Source: Henckelia pumila (Eukaryota; Streptophyta; Magnoliopsida; Lamiales; Gesneriaceae). From it: a stretch of 64,000 nucleotides of DNA. Shown here one piece after another: positions 24,632 to 34,725 of this stretch. The notes under the pieces are model-generated. The model was given only the letters and a program-made list of their open reading frames with translations, made no database searches and was not told the DNA's origin. Both the position numbers and the translations under genes were made by a program. The DNA is taken from the NCBI RefSeq assembly GCF_033568475.1, contig NC_133123.1, positions 136,050,242 to 136,114,241 on the forward strand, written 5' to 3'. How positions within the stretch are numbered: the stretch's first letter is position 1; each line of letters opens with the position of its first letter.

Positions 24632-25002
24632 GATATATGATCACTCCGATCCGATCCGATCCGATCCAATCCCTTTTTAATTATAATTTATCACCACATG
24701 AACATGGCAACTGCATGCGGGGCGGCCTTCAATTTATATTAATATATCCACTAGTACTCCTAAGCAAACATACATATGTATGACATATTCAATATTCACA
24801 ATGACATGAAGACAACTGACATAAATATAACAATCAATTAGCTAGCTAGAGAATATGTGCTATCTTCAATCATTTACAAAAAAAAAATAAATAATAACAA
24901 TAAAATTGAAGTTTTCATCATTTTTTTGTAATCTTTTTTTGAACTTACTCTCTTGAAAATGAATTATATATGTCTTCATGATTTCTTATCACAGTTTATA
25001 TA

Positions 25003-25056
<54 letters not shown>

Positions 25057-25554
25057 TTTTAGTTGTTTACAAGTAATTATTTATTGGTATTGATTGAAAT
25101 TATAGTGTGTCATAAAGGAGGAAGGTTCGCAAAATAGACGTTTGGGTCCCACGGCATCCCCCGTGCATGGTCGATCGATGATCATATGTTATGTTGTATG
25201 GGGTATGTGGATAAGGGGGTGCCTTTAGCCAATTGGCAGTACCTAATAAAGCTTTGCCAACTGGAATATTTGGATCAAAATGTTTCAGGAATCTTTATTT
25301 TTTTCATATTCACGCCTTTAACAAACAGATAGATTCATATGTGTGAATGAAATTGAAAGGTGCGAATTCTTTATTCGTACTCTTGGGGATCTCTATCGTT
25401 ATTGGCTTAGTTCCACCTACTTTTTCAGGAACCATCACATCTACGTAAATTACGTACACGGATTGAATAATATAATATATTAGCGAGGAGTCGCACGTTT
25501 CAAAAATTTTGTTATTTTATTATTTTTCTAAAAATTCATGTGCACACATGGAGT

Positions 25555-25590
25555 TGGAGCCGTCAAAACGGCCCGGGTTCGTCGGATCAG
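25555..25590. mobile_element. 36-bp left-end remnant of the hAT MITE (unit 1/2 junction)
   Basis: TGGAGCCGTCAAAACGG...GTCGGATCAG matches the left end of the full element at 29256 and is cut off at ATCAG, where FT intron 3 sequence begins. Confidence 0.8.
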
Positions 25591-26099
25591 TTTCTAGTTT
25601 AATTTAGACCACACGAGGACACTTCTTCTTCATGTTTCCAACATTTTCCAGTCGTACTAATTAATTGCTTGCACTCCTCAAACAACGTGTGGCTGGAGGA
25701 TTGCATCTTTAAGTGAAAAGCAAATCTCATCAAAAATCATTTTTTTATTTTGAATTTTGATCCATTGAGTTTGCAGATTTTAGTTTTGGTACATTTATAA
25801 CTTTTTGCTTTTTTGGGGCCTTCCGGTTCTATTTCACCGTAGTATCTACGTGACATCAAAAAATGCTGACGTTTCACTACGTGTCTTATGTCACGTCAAC
25901 GTGAATTGAATCAAAATAGAAGTGACCATCGCACCAAAACCCATAATTAGAAAAGTCCGTAAGACAAAAAAAAAAAAAAATTTACGTACCTTGTTTTGAC
26001 GTTCTGATTTTACACGAACAAAATTAAAGAGAAAATTAAAAGAAATGGTTGTGTGGTCGGACAACAACAATCATTACATGAATAGAATGAAAGACTCAC

Positions 26100-26532
26100 C
26101 AAAAGTTGTACCCGTGGTTGCTGGAATATAAGTCACCAGCCTACAATAATAACATATAACAAGTCATAATTAATGCATGTATGTAATAATATAATTAAGC
26201 TAGGTAGGAACCAATTAAGAGAAGAAGAAAAAGAAGAGAAGGAGCTAGGAGGAATTGAGTGGGGTGGCTCACTAGTGCAAATACTCCCTAAGGTTGGGGT
26301 CACTGGGGCTGGGAGCGTCAGGGTCCACCATAACCAGAGTATAGAAGGTGCGGAGATCGTTGCCGCCAATCTCGACCCTCGGCTGGTTGGCAACTTGACC
26401 TATCCTCAAGTCATACCCGTTGCTCACTTCTCTGTTGTTGTATGTCACCCTTAGCCCGATGGATCGCGTAAAAGGATCCAGTACATCTCCTACCACTCGA
26501 CCTACCACCAGTGGATCTTTTTCCCGAGAAAT
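26100..26532 (-). pseudogene. FT-like cassette 2, exons 1/2 and 3 only (broken)
   Basis: Exon 1/2 spans 26273-26532 and exon 3 spans 26100-26140, at the same lengths (260 and 41 nt) as the complete copy. The start codon is ATT instead of ATG. The exon 1/2 end reads CAC TA|, so splicing to the G of exon 3 makes TAG in place of Trp87. Exon 3 has Tyr for the conserved Asp of LVTDIP. No exon 4 follows; the sequence runs into the next cassette. It cannot make a PEBP protein on its own, though its promoter and exons could still be transcribed. Confidence 0.85.
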
Positions 26533-27411
26533 GATATATGATCACTCCGATCCGATCCAATCTCTTTTTAATTATAATTTATCACCTCATGAACATGGCA
26601 GCTGCATGCGGGGAGACCTTCAATTTATATTAATATCGATCCACTAGTACTCCTAAACAAACATACATATGTATGACATATTCAATATTCACAATGACAT
26701 GAAGACAGCTGACATAAAGATAACAATCAATTAGCTAGCTAGAGATATGTGCTATCTTCAATCATTTACAAAAAAAAATAAATAATAACAATAAAATTGA
26801 AGTCTTCATCATTTATTTGTAATCTTTTTTTGAACTAACTCTCTTGAAAATAAATTATATATGTCTTCATGATTTCTTATTACAGTTTTTTTTATATATA
26901 TATATGAATTTTAGTTATTTACAAGTAATTATTTATTGGTATTGATTGAAATTATAGTGTGAGCTAATAAAGGAGGAAGGTTCGCAAAATAGACGTTTGG
27001 GTCCCACGGCATCCCCCGTGGCGTGGTCGATCGATGATCATATGTTATGTTGTGTGGGGTATGTGGATAAGGGGGTGCCTTTAGCCAATTGGCAGTACCT
27101 AATAAAGCTTTGCTAACTGGAATATTTGGATCAAAATGTTTCAGGAATCTTTATTTTTTTTCATATTCATGCCTTTAACAAACAGATAGATTCATATGTG
27201 TGAATGAAATTGAAAGGTGCGAATTCTTTATTCGTACTCTTGGAGATCTCTATCGTTATTGGCTTAGTTTCACCTACTTTTCCAGGAACCATCACATCTA
27301 CGTAAATTACGTACATGGATTGAATAATATAATATATTAGCGAGGAGTCGCACGTTTCAAAATTTTTGTTATTTTATTATTTTTCTAAAAATGCATGTGC
27401 ACACATGGAAC

Positions 27412-27447
27412 TGGAGCCGTCAAAATGGCTCGGGTTTGTCGGATCAG
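27412..27447. mobile_element. 36-bp left-end remnant of the hAT MITE (unit 2/3 junction)
   Basis: The same truncated MITE end as at 25555, again cut at ATCAG and joined to FT intron 3 sequence. Confidence 0.8.
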
Positions 27448-27951
27448 TTTCTAGTTTAATTTAGACCACACGAGGACACTTCTTCTTCATGTTTCCAACA
27501 TTTTCCAGTCGTACTAATTAATTGCTTGCACTCCTCAAACAACGTATGGCTGGAGGATTGCATCTTTAAGTGAAAAGCAAATCTCATCAAAAATTATTTT
27601 TTTATTTTGAATTTTGATACATTGAGTTTGCAGATTTTAGTTTTGGTACATTTATAACTTTTTGCTTTTTTGGGGCCTTCCGGTTCTATTTCACCGTAGT
27701 GTCTACGTGACATCAAAAAATGCTGACATTTCACTACGTGTCCTATGTCACGTCAACGTGAATTGAATCAAAATAGAAGTGACCATCGCACCAAATCCCA
27801 TAATTAGAAAAGTCCGTGAGACAAAAAAATAATAAAATTTACGTACCTTGTTTTGACGTTCTGATTTTACACGAACAAAAGAGAAAATTAAAAGAAATGG
27901 TTGTGTGGTCGGACAACAACAATCATTACATGAATAGAATGAAAGACTCAC

Positions 27952-28384
27952 CAAAAGTTGTACCCGTGGTTGCTGGAATATAAGTCACCAGCCTACAATA
28001 ATAATATATAACAAGTCATAATTAATGCATGTATGTAATAATATAATTAAGCTAGGTAGGAACCAATTAAGAGAAGAAGAAAAAGAAGAGAATGAGCTAG
28101 GAGGAATTGAGTGGGGTGGCTCACCAGTGCAAATACTCCCTAAGGTTGGGGTCACTGGGGTTGGGAGCGTCAGGGTCCACCATAACCAGAGTGTAGAAGG
28201 TGCGGAGATTGTTGCCGCCAATCTCGACCCTCGGCTGGTTGGAAACTTGACCTATCCTCAAGTCATACCCGTTGCTCACTTCTCTGTTGTTGTATGTCAC
28301 CCTTAGTCCGATGGATAACGTAAAAGGATCCAGTACATCTCCTACCACTCGACCTACCACCAGTGGGTCTCTTCCCCGAGACAT
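27952..28384 (-). pseudogene. FT-like cassette 3, open exons 1/2 and 3 without exon 4
   Basis: Exon 1/2 (28125-28384) has an ATG and an open frame of 86 codons plus two bases, [10 protein letters not shown] to LREYLHW, and a good donor (CACTG|GTGAGC). Exon 3 (27952-27992) is open but encodes [14 protein letters not shown], with Tyr for the conserved Asp. Other changes from the complete copy include R23L, GGDD to GGNN and PSPS to PNPS. No exon 4 is adjacent; the only one lies 4.4 kb downstream at 23590. It is either a truncated pseudogene or an alternative 5' end for a transcript that reaches the shared exon 4. Confidence 0.75.
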
Positions 28385-29255
28385 GATATATGATCACTCC
28401 GATACGATCCAATCCCTTTTTAATTATAATTTATCACCTCATGAACATGGCAGCTGCATGCGGGGCGACTTTCAATTTATATTAATATCGATCCACTAGT
28501 ACTCCTAAGCAAACATACATATGTATGACATATTCAATATTCACAATGACATGAAGACAACTGACATAAAGATAACAATCAATTAGCTAGCTAGAGAATA
28601 TGTGCTATCTTCAATCATTTACAAAAAAAATAAATAATAACAATAAAATTGAAGTCTTCATCATTTATTTGTAATCTTTTTTTGAACTAACTCTCTTAAA
28701 AATGAATTATATATGTCTTCATGATTTCTTATCACAGTTTTTTTTTATATATATATGAATTTTAGTTGTTTACAAGTAATTATTTATTGGTATTGATTGA
28801 AATTATAGTGTGAGCTAGCTAATAAAGGAGGAAGGTTCGCAAAAGAGACGTTTGGGTCCCATGGCATCTCCCGTGGCGTTGTCGATGATCATATGTTATG
28901 TTGTGTGGGGTATGTGGATAAGGGGGTGTCTTTAGCCACTTGGCAGTACCTAATAAAGCTTTGCCAACTGGAATATTTGGATCAAAATGTTTTAGGATTT
29001 TTTTTCATATTCATGCCTTTAACAAACAGATAGATTCATATGTGTGAATGAAATTGAAAGGTGCGAATTCTTTATTCGTACTCTTGGGGATCTCTATCGT
29101 TATTGGCTTAGTTCCACCTACTTTTCCAGGAACCATCACATCTACGTAAATTACGTACACGGATTGAATAATATAATATATTAGCTAGGAGTCGCACGTT
29201 TCAAAATTTTTGTTATTTTATTATTTTTCTAAAAATGCATGTGCACACATGGAGC
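28385..29255 (-). promoter_or_regulatory. Outermost FT cassette upstream region
   Basis: About 0.87 kb shared by all three cassettes upstream of exon 1, including TCCGAT repeats just before the ATG, TTCGCAAAA(T/G)AGACGTTTGGG, GGATAAGGGGGTG (a GATAAGG I-box-like core) and CTACGTAAATTACGTAC. Regulatory roles are inferred only from position and conservation among the copies. Confidence 0.4.
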
Positions 29256-29906
29256 TGGAGCCGTTTTGGCTTCGTCGGATCAGCCTGCCCCGCTATGAAA
29301 AATTGACGTGTTGGGTTGGGATTTTACTGGTCCGTTTGAAGGCGGGCCTAAACGGATCAACCCAAACGGACCGCGAGTTGATGCGGGCAGGCGGCCGACC
29401 CGCCAATTTTTTAAAAAAATAAAATTTTATTTTTTTTTGAATTATGAGATTAAAAATACTTATTTTTAAATAATGTAATTTTAAAATTTTAAAACTAGTA
29501 TTTGTAATATTTTTTATATCTTACATTATTATTTTTTATGGTTAAATATCTATTTATTTTATTCATATTATTTTGAAATCCGATTTTTTATCCAAAATAT
29601 AACAGTTAAGTAGTTAACATCAAAATTTTATATGATTTATTTGATTGTGACATTTATTATTTGTTATTGTTTAACATTTTTGATATTTTTTTCAATCTCA
29701 AATACTAATTTTATTTTTTGAATTTTTTTTTATATTTTTGAATTTTTTTAAAATTTTGGTGGGTGGTCCACCCAATCCGCAACCCGCGGCGGGACAGGGC
29801 GGGTTGGGGTTTTTATGGCCCGTTTGGAGGTGGGCCTAAACGGGCCAACCCAAACAGGCCGCGAGTCATGACGGGGAGCGCTGGGTAGACCCATCTGACA
29901 GCTCTA
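29256..29906. mobile_element. hAT-type MITE with 8-bp target duplication
   Basis: A 651-bp element flanked by CATGGAGC on both sides (29248-29255 and 29907-29914). The ends are TGGAGCCG and CAGCTCTA (reverse TAGAGCTG), with GC-rich subterminal GGGCCTAAACGG and CGGGCGGG-like blocks facing an AT-rich core. No transposase frame. Eight-bp duplications and TAGAG termini fit hAT non-autonomous elements. Confidence 0.85.
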
Positions 29907-30049
29907 CATGGAGCACCCGGATGGGAAAAGAGTATTGTTCAAATAAAAGGGAGTATTTTATTGATTAGTGAGATCATTCACTTACCATGTAATTAAGTAT
30001 ATGTGTAGTTAGTTAATTAAAACCGATCACTTCCCGCTTTATTAAAAGT

Positions 30050-30165
30050 TGTAGCTAGTGGTAATGGTACAACTCAAATCTTTTAAACTGCACAACAACT
30101 CAAGCGCCGTGATTCAATCACTCTACCAAATAGGGACAATTATTGTACCTCAACAATATGAATTT
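30050..30165 (-). mobile_element. Possible SINE-like repeat
   Basis: On the minus strand TTTGGTAGAGTGATTGAATC and then GATTTGAGTTGTACC recall weak pol III box A and B spacing. A related decayed stretch occurs near 10280-10580. No target duplication was found, so this is tentative. Confidence 0.25.
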
Positions 30166-30348
30166 ATAACATAGGTGCAACATCCTGCTAATATATATCT
30201 TCGTCCAAATTATATAAGCTTTTTTTTTTTTTTTCATGTTTTATGGTTATCCTAAATATAGGACCCATGAACCTAATTAGCTATGTATAATAATATTTTA
30301 GAGCTTATGTGGATCTTTTTCGAAATCCAAAAATTACTATATATTAAA

Positions 30349-30860
30349 CAGTGTTTTAAAAGGCGCCGCCTAGGCGCTAGGCGGTTACCCATCACCTCGT
30401 TTTTTTGCTAGGTTATGCCTCTAGGCGTTGCCCGCCTAATCTCGCGCTACCTAAGCTGACAGAAATCAGCCTAGGCGGTTACTATTTTTTATTTAAAAAA
30501 AATTAAAAATATAAAACTAAAAGAGAGACGCGAAGCGAGAAACAAACACAAAAAGAAAGAAGAAGCGCAGAAAAGAAATTCAAACAAAAAATTAAATCTC
30601 ATATTACATATGGAGACTTGATATCTATTGATATTTATTTTGTTGTTGTTGTTGTTATTATTATTATTATTATTAAAATTTTATAAGATTTTCGTACAAA
30701 AACTGAAAAACATAAGATATAAAAATTATATTTTATAGTAAAACTCATGAATATTCAAAGTTATTTATTATTTAGGTTTTAAAAAAAACCTCCTAGGGCG
30801 CCTAAACGGCTAGGCGCTAGGCGGTGGGTTGCCGCCCGCATAGCGCTTTTTAGAACATTG
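30349..30860. mobile_element. hAT-type MITE, 512 bp, 8-bp target duplication
   Basis: Ends CAGTGTTTTAAAAGGCGC and (reverse) CAATGTTCTAAAAAGCGC form inverted repeats. ATATTAAA flanks both sides (30341-30348 and 30861-30868). GGCGCTAGGCGG-rich subterminal blocks face an AT-rich middle. No coding capacity. Confidence 0.88.
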
Positions 30861-31017
30861 ATATTAAATTTCAAATAAAATATATTTTATTTATTTTAAA
30901 ATTTAGTTCAATCCGGGTTATATAGCGTGTTTTTTTGGGCCCTGGTCAGCTGGTCTATATATATATATATATATATATTCAATGTCATTCAATTCTCTCT
31001 GAGGAACAATAATTAGA

Positions 31018-31120
31018 TAGTGTTTGTAACCTCTAAAAATAAGTAATTATGCAATTATTCTTCACAAATTTGTAAAAAAAAAACTCAATAATAAATTATT
31101 TTTAGAAGTTGCAAACACTG
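31018..31120. mobile_element. Short MITE-like inverted repeat (~103 bp)
   Basis: AGTGTTTGTAACCTCTAAAAATAA and the inverse of TTATTTTTAGAAGTTGCAAACACT differ at two positions, forming terminal inverted repeats of about 24 bp. A clean target duplication is not evident. Confidence 0.55.
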
Positions 31121-31146
31121 CCTTAATTGTATCAAATATTATCATA

Positions 31147-31350
31147 TCTATACTATTAATTAAGGGAGAGGGGTTTGGCGAGGCTTTTTTTAATATGTCA
31201 ATAATACCCTTAATTAGTTTTTTTTTTTGTTTTCTAAATTTGTATTTACCTTTTTTTTACAAATCTTTTTATTTTATATTTTAACAAATATTTAAAAAAA
31301 CAAAAATAAATTAAAAATTAAAATTATGATTATACGAGCACGCAACGGTA
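31147..31350 (+). mobile_element. Helitron 5' terminus, short or truncated element
   Basis: A|TCTATACTATTAATTAAGGG is the typical plant Helitron 5' end. A weak match to a 3' region (GAGCACGCAACGG) appears near 31336 but lacks a clear hairpin and CTAG, so the right boundary is a guess. Confidence 0.4.
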
Positions 31351-31359
31351 GTTATTATT

Positions 31360-32683
31360 ATGATTGGTATCAAATTAAATGAACTTGTATGTCATGCGTT
31401 TACTTTCAATTACATGGGCGATTGACAAATCAATATAATTTTTGGTATGATTGCAATAGGAGCTCCACACAACAAATACTATATTATATATAACAATATA
31501 ACAGGTATCTATCAAATACGGACTATGCTATTCGATAATATATATGATCTACCAATGAATCCGATTTTAGATTATAAATTTATAACAACGTCGCTCTCTT
31601 TGAGGTTTGAATATTCAACTATATACAATCAATTTAAGAGTGTCCGTGGATGAAAAAAATTGAAACTATATGAATCTCAAATCCATCCTTTTGCTAATCC
31701 ATGCACATGTGATAATAATTAATTATGATCGATTTGAACCACCCAAAATAGGTGTAATTTTCAAATTCATCATTCAAATCCCTTCTCAAATCAAATCCGT
31801 ATTTCCAAATAAAATTCTCACGTCTAAACGCAATCTAATTATCTATGAAGCTTCCTCGTGTTTCCTTTTAAAAAGAGAGATGAATCCGCATTTTTATTAT
31901 TTTATATTATATATACATGAATATATTGTTACATAAAGTGATATATAATGGGAGGGTATATGAATTCAAAACAATAAATATGATTCATTTACGGTGTATG
32001 TTTATTACTCGCAAGATTTTTTTTTTTTTTTTTTTTGTGAAATAAAAAAAAAGGTTAAATTCGACGCAGTAAGCAAATATGGGCCAGTTTAAAGAAAAAT
32101 AAATAAATAAATATATATTGGGCCCGATAAGATGAAAGATCAGCCTTTGTACAATTGCACCTTAAGCAAATATGGGCCAGCCTTTCAACCGGATCCAAAT
32201 TCAATTTGATTGGCGAAGCCGGATTGATCTGTTCTTATTTCCTACGTTACAGATTTATGGGATCCAATTTCTAAACAAAGTTAACAAACATGTAAGTACC
32301 CAAAATTAATTAAGTCCATTTTCATGTTAAAAAAAAAGAAAAAAAAAAGGTACCCAAAATTATTTATCAAACAACATTATCTAGCAATCAACATGTGATC
32401 AATATTCTAGTTCAAAATGTTATCGTTTTCATTCAGAAATTTACCAAGATGCCACATTTTAAAATTCTTGGTCATATATACACACACCCCAACTGTAAAT
32501 CTTAATCTGAGGCAGTTTGTGTTATCAAATTCATAACAATATGTCAATAATATCAACGTCATATATATCCGGTACTAAATTATTTATGTGCATAATAATA
32601 TATACTCTCATGAAACTTATATACATGCAAGAAAGAGATCATTTGTGCAAATGATACAAAATAGGCTATATCACATGAACATT
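31360..32683. other. Intergenic DNA
   Basis: AT-rich sequence downstream of the BAHD gene. AGCAAATATGGGCCAG occurs twice (about 32069 and 32165). No gene or clear element is visible. Confidence 0.4.
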
Positions 32684-34129
32684 TCAGGCCGACAGATACT
32701 TGTAAAATAGTTGTTCAAATATTTGCAGCTCCTTCGCCGGCAATGCAACCGAAACATTCACCCCGCGACCGCCCTTAGCGTCGGGAAACAGCAGTATGAT
32801 GTCCTTTCTATGGTACACCACCGGACAACTATACACGGGCTTCCCCCATGGATACATCACTTCATCGAATCCTAATCTCCACCAAGAAGAGATCAACACC
32901 TCTCCATGCGGGAACCCTCTGTGAATATCTCCCCAGTCTATGGCGGACCTCGCGTATTCGTCCGTCATTCTGGCCACCCCATCGGAGACCATGGCCACCA
33001 GCTTCCAGAAAGGTTCTTCTTCCAGCTCCATGCATCTTGCTGATGCGTAAGCGCTCAGCACCGCGTTGCCGCAGTAGGAATGTGGCAGTGGAGGGTTCAG
33101 TCTGGATCGTATGTCCACGGCGTAGAGGATCGTGGAGACCCGATCCCGGTTGCTCTGGGAGGGACTTGACAGGGCTTTGCATCGCCAGATGTGAGCGGTC
33201 ACCACGTTGAAGCTGGTGATCTTTGTGGTTTTGTTGCAATGTTTGGCTTTCTGTTTCAGGTAACTGATGCTACTCGGGCTGAGATTGAAGATTTTGAAAT
33301 CTAGATCTTCATCTTCACTAGAAAATACTGGATGCTCGTGTTCTCCGGTGAGATGGAGCATTTCTGGGTGGGGGAATGTCACTTGCGGAGGAGACCTGGA
33401 GGCAAGCAGGCGGCGATTATTGCAAGGATTGATGGCCAAGGGTGTATGATCATGATGATCAAATGCTTGTGAAGCGAGGTTTTTCAAGAAAATCTTGAAG
33501 CTCAGCCCATCGAACAAAGCATGATTCGTAGAGATTCCCAGCACGAGGCTGCCGCACTCAAACGATGTCACCTACGTACAAAGCTCATAAATAGATTCAC
33601 ATAAATAATATATATACCTCGTAAGTTGCTAGACATGCAAGAATATCATACATATGCATATTAATTATACCTGAAAAATGCAAAGTGGCTGATACTGATC
33701 TTGATTGTTATCCCAGCTCTGCGTGATTAGCTCTCTATATGCTGGATTGGGATAGACCAAATCCCCCATCTCCTCCAACGTAAACTCGGTCGAGGCCTCC
33801 ACGAACCCAACACCACATCCATTGCACTCGATCTCCAGCCTTCCCGTCTGCTGGTTCAAATTCAATTTTCCGGCCAAGAAATCATAAGGGCCCTGCATCA
33901 ATTTTTGTATCGCCTTTTTAAGCCTAGCAGCCACCACTTCCCGCGGGAACTCCGGGTTGGCAGGGAAGAAATGCACCGTTTGAACAGTGAAATTAAGCAC
34001 TTTGTCTATGTTGGACAAAAACATCGACTCGTGCTCATGAGTTTCTTGGATTGGTAATAATAGATTTGAATAGTGGATTTTGACATTAAGATCTTGAATG
34101 GAAGGTTGATGAAGAGTTCCCATATACAA
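32684..34129 (-). CDS. BAHD-family acyl-CoA transferase
   Basis: A cytosolic enzyme that moves an acyl group from CoA to an alcohol or amine. Two exons, 33671-34129 and 32684-33571, give 448 aa; the second in-frame ATG at 34123 is an alternative start. The catalytic HXXXD is NHALFDG (His170, Asp174), followed by LSFKIFLKNLASQAF. The second family motif, DFGWG, is represented by FDEVMYPWGKP, keeping only its WG part. The neighbourhood of CPVVYHRKDIILLFPD and the N-terminus IHYSNLLLPIQ place it with hydroxycinnamoyl/fatty-alcohol-like BAHD enzymes of the HHT/FACT side, but the substrate cannot be read from sequence. The single intron sits at the usual BAHD position just before the HXXXD exon. 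Confidence 0.9.
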
Positions 34130-34175
34130 TTATGTACAATGTGTATGTGAAATGACAATTTGTTGGCATCCATCC

Positions 34176-34185
34176 CTATATAAAG
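34176..34185 (-). promoter_or_regulatory. TATA-like box of the BAHD gene
   Basis: CTTTATATAG on the minus strand, about 47 bp before the first ATG, in a short leader. Confidence 0.45.
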
Positions 34186-34725
34186 GAGCTAGCTCCACAT
34201 GCATAAACTAGTTTAATAATTCGATATAGATACTTTAACTGGCATCATTTTATTTATAATGTACGTACTTATTTTTTACTATATTTTTTCTGAAAAAAAT
34301 GTACTTAAATCTTACGAATTGATGCCATGTGTGACTTAAATGAGCACACACAATTAGTTGGAATACAATTGTGTAGTCATCTTATTTTCACCAACTTATA
34401 TGTTTTTCTTCCCCTACACCGCCTTGCTCTGCAGTCGGCCCCTCATCTCAGTACTAATAAATAAATAATTAATAAAAACATTGCCTTAATTAGACTGATA
34501 CGTGCCCAGTTCTTTAGACGCCCCCACAACCTTTATTTGACACAAGAATGCTCTAGGCTTTACATTACAGGTAATTGAACAACATTCTGGAACCGTCGAA
34601 TATAATCAACCTGTATGATCAGTATTTGATAATTTACCTTTTTTCTTTTTGGAGTATTTAATAATAATCTGCTAGCGAAATAGATTTTAGGAGTGTAAGG
34701 CCTTGTGGAAATGGCATTTGTTCGT
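34186..34725. other. BAHD promoter and phosphoesterase 3' flank
   Basis: About 540 bp shared by the BAHD upstream region and the 3' end of the phosphoesterase gene; both genes are on the minus strand. No further gene is seen. Confidence 0.45.

Larger units (their letters stand above)
23676..29283 (-). repeat. Triplicated FT promoter/5'-exon cassette
   Basis: Three head-to-tail units begin or end at ATCAG at 23676-23680, 25586-25590, 27443-27447 and 29279-29283, with spacings 1910, 1857 and 1836 bp. Each contains part of FT intron 3, exon 3, intron 2, fused exon 1/2 and about 0.9 kb of upstream DNA. Units 2 and 3 resemble each other more than unit 1. Exon 4 exists only once, left of unit 1. 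Confidence 0.92.

Noticed and set aside
23364-28384. Three separate complete FT genes
   Set aside because: Only one exon 4 exists; cassettes 2 and 3 run directly into the next cassette after intron 3 sequence.
32848-33210. 120-aa plus-strand frame
   Set aside because: Antisense shadow of BAHD exon 2, open because that exon is GC-rich.
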